A DNA stretch of 64,000 bases from Okapia johnstoni (lineage: Eukaryota; Chordata; Mammalia; Artiodactyla; Giraffidae): positions 55,866,001 to 55,930,000 of the forward strand of contig CM044320.1 in the NCBI GenBank assembly GCA_024291935.2, given 5' to 3'. The notes beneath the pieces were generated by a model. It had not been told where the DNA came from. It worked only from the letters and a program-made list of their open reading frames with translations, and made no database searches. Shown here in pieces: positions 57,365-64,000 of the stretch (positions are counted from its first letter, which is position 1; each line of letters opens with the position of its first letter). Made by a program: the position numbers and the translations under genes.

Positions 57365-60300
57365 TTTTCAAATATATGAGTTTTTTGGAAGTATAGTTTA
57401 TGTACAATATTACCTAAGCTACATGTGTACAATATAGTGATTCATAATTTTTCAAGGTTATATTCCATTACTATAAAATACTGGCTATATTTCTTGTGTT
57501 GTATCAATAAATCCTTATAACTTTTATATATAACCATTTATACCTCTTTCAAGTATATGATAAGTAAATACAGCAGGCTTTTTCATTTTATTGATGGTTT
57601 CCCTTTCTGTGCAAAGCTTTTTGGTTTGATGTAGTCCCACTTAATTCATTTTTACTTTCGCTGACTTTGCTTTTGGTGTTAAATCCAAAGAATCCTAACA
57701 CTGATGTCAAGGAGCTTACTCCCTATGTTTCTTTCTGCAAGTTTTATAGTTTCAGGTCATATGTTCAAGTTTCTAAACCATTCTGAACCATTTTTTGTGT
57801 CTGGTGTAATACAGTAGTCTAGTTTTCCCAACACAATTTATTGAAGAGATCATCATTTGCCCATTGTACATTTTTGGCTCTGCCGTCATAAATGAACTAA
57901 CCATGCATGCATGGGTTTATTTCTGGGCTCTTTATTCTGTTCTATTAATCTACTTATCTGTTTCTACACCAATACCATATTGCTCCAATTATTATGGCTT
58001 TGTAATACAGTTTGGTATCAGGAAATATGATACCTTCAGTTTTGCTCTTCTTTCTCAAGATTTCTTTGACTATTTGTTGTCTTTTGTGGTTCCACACAAA
58101 TTTTAGGTTTGTTCGTTCCCTGTAAAAAATGTAATGAGAAATATGATAGGGGTTGAATCTGTAAATTGGTTTCAGTGGTATGGACCTTTTTCAGTATGGA
58201 CTTTTAAACAATATTAATTCTCCCAATCCATCAGCAGAGAATATCTTTCCACTAATCTGTGTCTTCTTCAATTCCTTTTGCCGATGTCTTACAGATCTTA
58301 TAATAAACTGTAAATGTTTTTTGCCTCCTTGGTCAAACTTATTTTTAGGTATTTTATTCTTTATGCTACAATTGAAAGCGAGATTATTTAGAAAATTTCT
58401 GAGTTATTAACATATAGAAACACAATTGATTTTTGTATACCTATTTTGTATCCTGCAACTTTACTGAATTCATTCATCAATTCTAAGTTTTTGGTGTAGT
58501 GTTTAGGATTTTCTGTATATAATATCATGTCATCTGCAAATAGTGACAGTTTTACTTCTTTCTTTCCGATCTGAATGCCTCATTCCTTTTTAATAATTTT
58601 ATTTATTATTTGCCTGGTTTTTGCTCAACTGCACTGACTAGGATCACCAAAACTATGTCAAATAAAAGTGGGAAGGAAAAGCTTTCAGTTTCAGTTGAGT
58701 ATGTTAGCTGAGGGCTTGTAATATATGGTTTCTGTCCACAGGAGGAGTTTACAAATAATTTTGATTTAAAGAGTTGCTTTAATAGAAGAAAAAGTTTCTT
58801 AAAAAAATATGGATTTTATGATGTTGACGTACATTCCCTCTATACCCACTTTGTTGCAAGTTTGTATTGTAACGGATGTTAAATTTGTCAGATGCTTTTT
58901 CTGCACCATTAAGATGATCATGTGATTTTTATCCTTCATTTTGTTAATATGATGTATCACACTGATGACTTGTAGATGCTGAACCACCTTTGCAGCTCCA
59001 GAATGAATCCCACTTGATTATGGTGAATGATCCTCTGAATGTATTGTTGAATTTAGTTTGCTAATATTTTGTTGAGAATTTCTGCATCATATTCATCAGG
59101 GATACTGGCCTGTAATTTTACTTCCAGTGTTCTTGTCCATTTTCCGTATCAGGGTTATGCTAGCCTCATAAAATGAGTTTGAAGTGTACCCTCCTATTCT
59201 AGTTTTTGGAAGAGTGAGGATTGGTAATAGTTCTTCTTTAAATGTCTGGTAGAATTCACCAGTGAAGCCATCTGGTCCTGTACTTTTGCTTGTTGGAAGT
59301 TTTTTGATTACTCAATAAACGAGATTATTTGATCCAGATTCAATCTCTTTACTAACATAGGCAATACCTTAGAGATATTACAGGTTTGGCTCCAGAACAC
59401 TGTAATAAAGCAAATATCAAAATAAAGCAAGTCACAAATTTTCTGGCCTTTCAGTGCATATGAAAGCACATTTACACTATACTGTAGTCTATTAATTGTG
59501 CAATATCATTTTGTCTAAAAAAAAATGTACATACCTTAATTTTAGAATATTTTATTGCTAAAAAATGACAAGATAACATAATAGTAACAAAGAAGATTAC
59601 TGAACACAGATCACCATAACAAATAATAATGAAAAAGTTTGAAACATTGTAAGAATTACCAACTTGTGACACAAAGACACAAAGTGAATAAATGCTATTG
59701 GAAAAACAGGGCCAGGAGACTTGCTCAATGCAAGGTTGCCACAAACCTTCAATTTGTTAAAAAAAAAAAAAAAAAAAACAGTATCTGTGAAGCACAATAA
59801 AGCTAATCTCAAAAAAATGAGGTATACCTATAATGGGTTTGGTTCAGACTTTCTATTTCTTCATGATATAGTTTTGGTAGGTAGTATGTTTCTAAGAATT
59901 TATCTATTTATTCTTGGTTGTCCAATTTGTTGGCATGTAATTGTTCCTAGCAGTCTCTTGAGGTATTAGGTGTTAACGTCTCCCTTTCATTTCTTACTTG
60001 AGTCCTCTTTTTTCCTTAGGAAGTCTAGCTACAGGTTTCTCTATTTTGTTTATCTTTTTTAAAAAATTAGCTCCTAGTACCATTGATCTTTTCTATTGTT
60101 ACTCTACTTCTAATCTAATATTTATTTCCTTTCTTCTACTAACACTAGATTTAGCTTGTTCTTCTAGTTCCTAGAGGTGTAAAGTTAGGTTATTTAAGAT
60201 CTGCCTTGTTTCTTAACTTTGGCATTTTCACAATGAACTTCTCTTTTGCTTCATTCTATAGGTTTTATATTTAGTACACTATACTTCCATTTTCATTAGT

Positions 60301-60778
60301 CTCTGAATAGTTATTAATTTTTCTTTTTATTTCTTCTTTGACCCATTGATTATTCAGTAGCATGTTGCTTAAGCTCTACATGTTTATGAATTTTGCAGAT
60401 TTCCTCTTGTCACTGAGTTCCAGTTTTATACCACTGTGGTCAAAAAGATTGCTGCTATGACTCAAATCTTCTTACACGTATTAAGATTTGTTTTGTGCCT
60501 AACATATGATCTTTGAGAATGTTCCACACGCACTTGGGAAGAATGTGTATTTGGATACATATTTGCTTTTGGATAGAATGTTCTATACATGTCTGTTAAG
60601 TCTATCTTGTCTAATTTGTAATTTAAGGCCAATGTTTCCTTATTGATTTTCTGTCTTGATGATTTACTTACTCACTGATAAAAGTGGGGAATTAAGGTCT
60701 CCTATTACTGTATTGCTGTCTATTTCTCCCTTTAGGTCTGTTCATGTTTACTTTATATGATTAGATACTCCTAAAACC
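57365..60778 (-). mobile_element. L1 LINE, long antisense copy, split by a Tigger-type element
   Basis: 57365-59357 runs from the reversed 3' UTR to the ORF2 RT region ('cccaacacaatttattgaagag' at 57828, 'gtcatctgcaaatagtgacag' at 58530). 59830-60778 continues toward the ORF2 N-terminus ('accactgtggtcaaaaagattgc' at 60431). Dead by many stops. It ends abruptly at 60778. Confidence 0.9.
59360..59828. mobile_element. Tigger1-like (pogo/Tc1-mariner) element, internally deleted
   Basis: The left terminus 'ggcaataccttagagatatt' and right terminus 'aatgaggtatacc' are the ends of a Tigger-type element, with the internal piece 'cactatactgtagtctatta'. TA flanks both sides (59358-59359, 59829-59830). 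Only about 470 bp of the roughly 2.4 kb family length is present. The transposase region is absent, so it is a non-autonomous derivative. The A19 at 59760-59778 is a secondary expansion. Confidence 0.85.
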
Positions 60779-60782
60779 TGCC

Positions 60783-61700
60783 CCCTTTCTTATCTCTGTT
60801 AACACCGCCCAGTCACCTAAGACAGAAACTGAGAGTCATCTGTTCACAATTACTTCTCTCTCCTCCCATATTTAACCAATTTCCAAACTCTGGTACCATC
60901 TCCTGGATCTATCTGATAGCCTTAGCTCTTGTCCCTTCTTCTCCACTTCCATCATTGATAGGCAGAGAAATTAGTTAATGGGACAAGATCTCCAGAGTTC
61001 TTTTTTTCCTCCAGCAAAGCAGCTGGCAATGTTCCCATGGTGGCTCTTCTGCTGGCCTTTTAGCCTTTATCCCTGAATAACTAAAATTCAAATCTATCCT
61101 GATGAACATGTAATGTGACAAATAAACTGCTGTTTCCAACTATTAAGATTTGAGCGTTGTTGCTTACCCACCATATCCATCTCTATCTTGATTTCAACAT
61201 CTTCTGCACAACTACAATAGCCCCCTAGCAAATGTCTCTCCCTCTACTCTTAATCCATTGTATTTTCAAAACTGGTACCAGTTACCCTTATAAAATAATC
61301 ATTCCCTTTCTCCGATGATAATCTTCAGAGGTTCCTCTTTGCCTCAAAATATTTCAAATTCCTTAATATAACTCTTAAAGCCTACCATGAAATTAGGCTC
61401 TACAGATATTCTCTCCAGTCAATCTACCTCTCCGTACACACCATAGTCTTTAACATTCCTGGGATTTTGCCCAGGCTATTCTATTTGCTTGAAATGCATT
61501 CCCACCCTTATACCACCTCACCCTACCTTTGCCGTCCTAGCCAAACAAGCCCCTTGGTAACTATCCTTCCCATTCTCTCAACAGTTATTCAAATTTCTGT
61601 CTCTTCTCAAGGACTCTATTTTACCAACTCTCTTATTAGAACACACCAGCTCCCTAACCCAAAAGGATAAGTCTCCCCCATCACAAGGAATATCAAGGCC
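60783..61700 (+). mobile_element. L2 LINE RT to C-terminal region (sense), interrupted
   Basis: 'gaaactgagagtcatctgtt' (60826) corresponds to the L2 segment reading leu-gly-val. 61190-61640 continues with the region ending 'cttctcaaggactctatttta'. The block 60962-61188 between them is not L2-like. Confidence 0.6.
60962..61188 (+). mobile_element. Possible solo LTR 3' end inserted in L2 (tentative)
   Basis: A 227-bp block separates two collinear L2 parts. It contains 'gtgacaaataaactgctgtt' (AATAAA at 61120-61125) near its right end followed by 'gatttgagcgttgttgc', resembling an LTR polyadenylation zone. No clear duplication. Confidence 0.35.
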
Positions 61701-61807
61701 CTAAAGTCAGAAGCTCCCTTAAACTCCTTTGTTCAGTGACCAAGCATTTGTCCCCATCCCTTTCTTGACCTTTTCCTCTATCTTAATGAAAGACATAAAA
61801 TAATTCT

Positions 61808-62551
61808 ACCTCCCTTATGGCAGAAAGCAAAGAGGAACTAAAGAGCCTCTTGATGAAAGTGAAAAGGCTGGCTTAAAACTCAACATTCAAAAAACAAATC
61901 ATCACATCCAGTCCCATCACTTCATGGCAAATATATGGATAAACAATGGAAACAGTGACAGACTTTATTTTCTTGGGCTCAAAAATCACTGCACATGGTG
62001 ACTGTAGCCATGAAAGTAAAAGACACTTGCTCCTTGGGAGAAAAGTTATGACCAACCTAGACAGCATATTGAAAAAGAGACATTACTTTGCCAACCAAGT
62101 TCCGTCTAGTCAAAGCTATGATTTTTCCAGTAGTAATGTATGGATGTGAGAGTTGGACTATAAAGAAAGCTGAGCACTGAAAAACTGATGCTTTTGAACT
62201 CTGGTGTTGGAGAAGACTCTTGAGAGACCCTTGGACTGCAAGGAGATCAAACCAGTCAATACTAAAGGAAATCAGTCCTGAATACTCATTGGAAGGATTG
62301 ATGCTGAAGCTGAAGCTCCAATACTTTGGCCACCTGATGTGAAGAACTGCCTCATTGGAAAAGACCCTGATGCTGGGAAAGATTGAAGGCAGAAGGAGAA
62401 GGGGACAACAGAGGATGAGATGGTTAGATGGCATCACCGACTCAATGGACATAAGTCTGAACAAGCTCTAGGAGTTGGTGATGGACAGAGAAGCCTGGTG
62501 TGCTGCAGTCCATGGTATTGCAAAGAGTCAGACACAACTGACCAACTGAAC
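61808..62551 (+). mobile_element. BovB LINE 3' fragment (sense), frame-broken
   Basis: It starts just after the YADD box ('cttatggcagaaagcaaag' at 61815) and ends 'caactgaactgaactg'. Several small deletions near 61860-61940. A TGA falls in the same place as in the 35455-38436 copy, in the shared word gagcactgaaaaactgatgc (62171-62190). It carries short open stretches only. Confidence 0.92.
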
Positions 62552-62682
62552 TGAACTGCTCTGGAGTTCATTTTCTCTTCACACTCAAGGACTTCACTCC
62601 ATTATCACCACTCTCTAATGTCTTGCTCATTCCCTGAACATATAAATATGCTCAAGTCTCTCACCTTAAAAAACTCTTCCTT

Positions 62683-62846
62683 GGGACTTCCTCGGCAATC
62701 CAGTGGTTACAACCCCACACTTCCAGTGCAGGGGGTGCAGGTTCAATCCCTCATCCCAATCCTCACCCCAATTCCTGGTGAGGAAACTAAGATCCCACAT
62801 GCCATGCAGCATGGCCAAAAATAAATAAGTTGATTAATTTTTTTTA
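62683..62846 (+). mobile_element. CHR-type SINE (sense) with internal insertion, 13-bp target-site duplication
   Basis: Head 'gggacttcctcggcaatccag' and box B 'ggttcaatccct' are followed by about 30 extra bases made of catccc/caatcct/caccccaatt repeats (62749-62778) before the usual 'gaaactaagatcccacatgcc'. The direct repeat aaaaaactcttcc at 62668-62680 and 62847-62859 is exact. Confidence 0.93.
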
Positions 62847-63040
62847 AAAAAACTCTTCCCTGAACTCCACCTCCTCTCACTATTGTCCTCTCTCTCCATC
62901 TCTGTACTCTTCCTGAAAAATAGTTTACTTTCTCCCACCTCCTGTTTATTCCTCAAGGCAATGCGGTTTTGCCTCTGCTCTCATCACTCCAGTGATCCTG
63001 CTCTCACTGATGTCAACAATGACCTAAATCCAGTAAGTAA

Positions 63041-63251
63041 GGGCTTCCCTAGTGGCTCAGACGGTAAAGAATCTGCCTGCAATGCAGGAGATGCAGGTTC
63101 AATCCCTGGGTTGGGAAGATCCCCCAGTGAAGGAAATGGCTATCCACTCTAGTATTCTTGCCTAGAAAATCCCACGGACAGGTGAGCCTGGTGGGCTACA
63201 AACCATGGGGTCACAAAGAGTCGGACACGACTGACCAACTAACACTAACAC
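63041..63251 (+). mobile_element. Bov-tA SINE (sense), full length
   Basis: Close to the family consensus: head 'gggcttccctagtggctcag', box B 'ggttcaatccctgg', body to 'cgactgaccaactaacac'. Inserted into L2. Confidence 0.95.
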
Positions 63252-63785
63252 TTTCACGTCCTTTCTGTCTTTATACTTGACATTTCCACTACACACAAAC
63301 ACAATTACCTTCCTCCTCTTTGAAAGTTTCTCCTCTAAAATCCTATCACATGCACTTTACTGGATTCCCATCTACCTTTCTGGCTTCCTCAATTTTCTTC
63401 CAGGGCTCCTGACACCGATCACATCTTTAACTGTCAGTGTTCTCCAAGGGTCTCTCAGCCTTTAACTCTTCAGTCCTAACATGATCCTTGGATGAACCAA
63501 ACCTATCTCTTCAACTACAATGTATATGATGTTGACTTCTAAATCTCTCACCAGCCCTGATTTATCTCTTCAACTCCAGACTGAAGCATCTAATTTCCTA
63601 TTACTCATTTCCACAGGGTTCTACAGATACCTCAAATCCAACCAGTCCAAAACCAAAGACCTCACTTTTATTCCCAAACATGCATCCCTAACTCATAAAT
63701 GATGGTCACCATCCACCATGGCATGGAATCCAGAAAACTAGGAATCATTCAAGAGCTCACCCCTCTCACAACTATACTCACATAC

Positions 63786-63806
63786 ATACACAACACACAC
63801 ACACAC
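63786..63806. repeat. Short (CA)n tract
   Basis: 'cacatacatacacaacacac' type sequence ending in seven CA units. Confidence 0.8.
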
Positions 63807-64000
63807 TTCCAAGTCTAACAGATTCCACCTTTTAAACATCTCTTGAATCTGTACACCTCTATGCATTTGCAGGACCACTTTAGAGCCTCACAATCTGCTA
63901 TCTGGATTATTTATTATATATTAGCCCCTAAATTGGACTCCCTGGTTCTAGTCTACTTTTCAATCCAGTTCCCACATTGCTACAAGCAATCTTTTAAAAA

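Larger units (their letters stand above)
62560..64000 (+). mobile_element. L2 LINE reverse-transcriptase region (sense), continues past the window
   Basis: Matches in order: the stretch before the RT palm ('ctctgctctcatcactccag' at 62977, 'gtcaacaatgacctaaatcc' at 63013), then 'ttctggcttcctcaattttc' (63379), then the post-YADD part with 'ctcttcaactccagactgaag' (63566), and near the end 'acattgctacaagcaatctttt'. The YADD box is degraded. Two SINEs interrupt it. Confidence 0.75.

Overview
This window is mammalian nuclear DNA from a ruminant, most likely a bovid. BovB (RTE-clade) LINEs, Bov-tA SINEs (tRNA-Glu head plus a BovB-derived body), Bov-A2 dimers with (AGC)n tails and CHR-type tRNA-derived SINEs occur together only in ruminants. 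I find no host protein-coding gene, no intact RNA gene, no CpG-island promoter and nothing prokaryotic. Every open frame longer than about 100 codons that I could place belongs to a transposable element. The sequence looks intergenic or intronic. Element names come from pattern recognition without a repeat database, so clade-level calls are firmer than subfamily names.

Layout. 1-1,680 is the 3' part of a sense L1, followed by an antisense L2 relic. 4.3-5.5 kb is another sense L1 piece. 5.5-10.6 kb is a long antisense L1 carrying two Bov-tA, one inverted CHR SINE and a solo LTR. 10.6-13.3 kb holds antisense L1-type relics, an antisense MaLR LTR and a foldback palindrome. An LTR with a possible primer-binding site follows at 13.6-14.1 kb. 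14.1-25.5 kb is repeat-poor, with scattered CHR/Bov SINEs, MIR and L2 relics and one complete hAT-type MITE. 25.6-27.1 kb is an L1 3' end with two nested SINEs. A 5'-truncated BovB lies at 27.2-28.45 kb. Sense L1 material fills 28.7-34.7 kb and carries at least eight nested insertions.

35.5-38.4 kb is a nearly full-length dead BovB. 38.4-42.4 kb is repeat-poor except for MIR, L2 and a Bov-tA. 42.4-49.4 kb is a stack of L1 3' ends with (CA)n/(TA)n microsatellites and a full-length fossil mariner. A young BovB copy with a perfect 13-bp target-site duplication and a 326-codon open frame lies at 50.3-51.3 kb. 51.3-57.3 kb is repeat-poor apart from two Bov-A2, a CHR SINE and a MaLR LTR. 57.4-60.8 kb is an antisense L1 split by a Tigger-type element. 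60.8-64.0 kb is sense L2 relics plus another BovB fragment, a CHR SINE and a Bov-tA.

The only gene system present is retrotransposition. BovB and L1 encode endonuclease and reverse transcriptase, and the SINEs are their non-autonomous clients. Bov-tA and Bov-A share the BovB 3' end, whereas CHR SINEs have A-rich tails. The most informative signals are insertion architectures (target-site duplications, nesting order, truncations), a stop-carrying sequence block shared by two otherwise different BovB copies, microinsertions inside the mariner, and a local inverted duplication. I did not find a convincing undescribed biological system.
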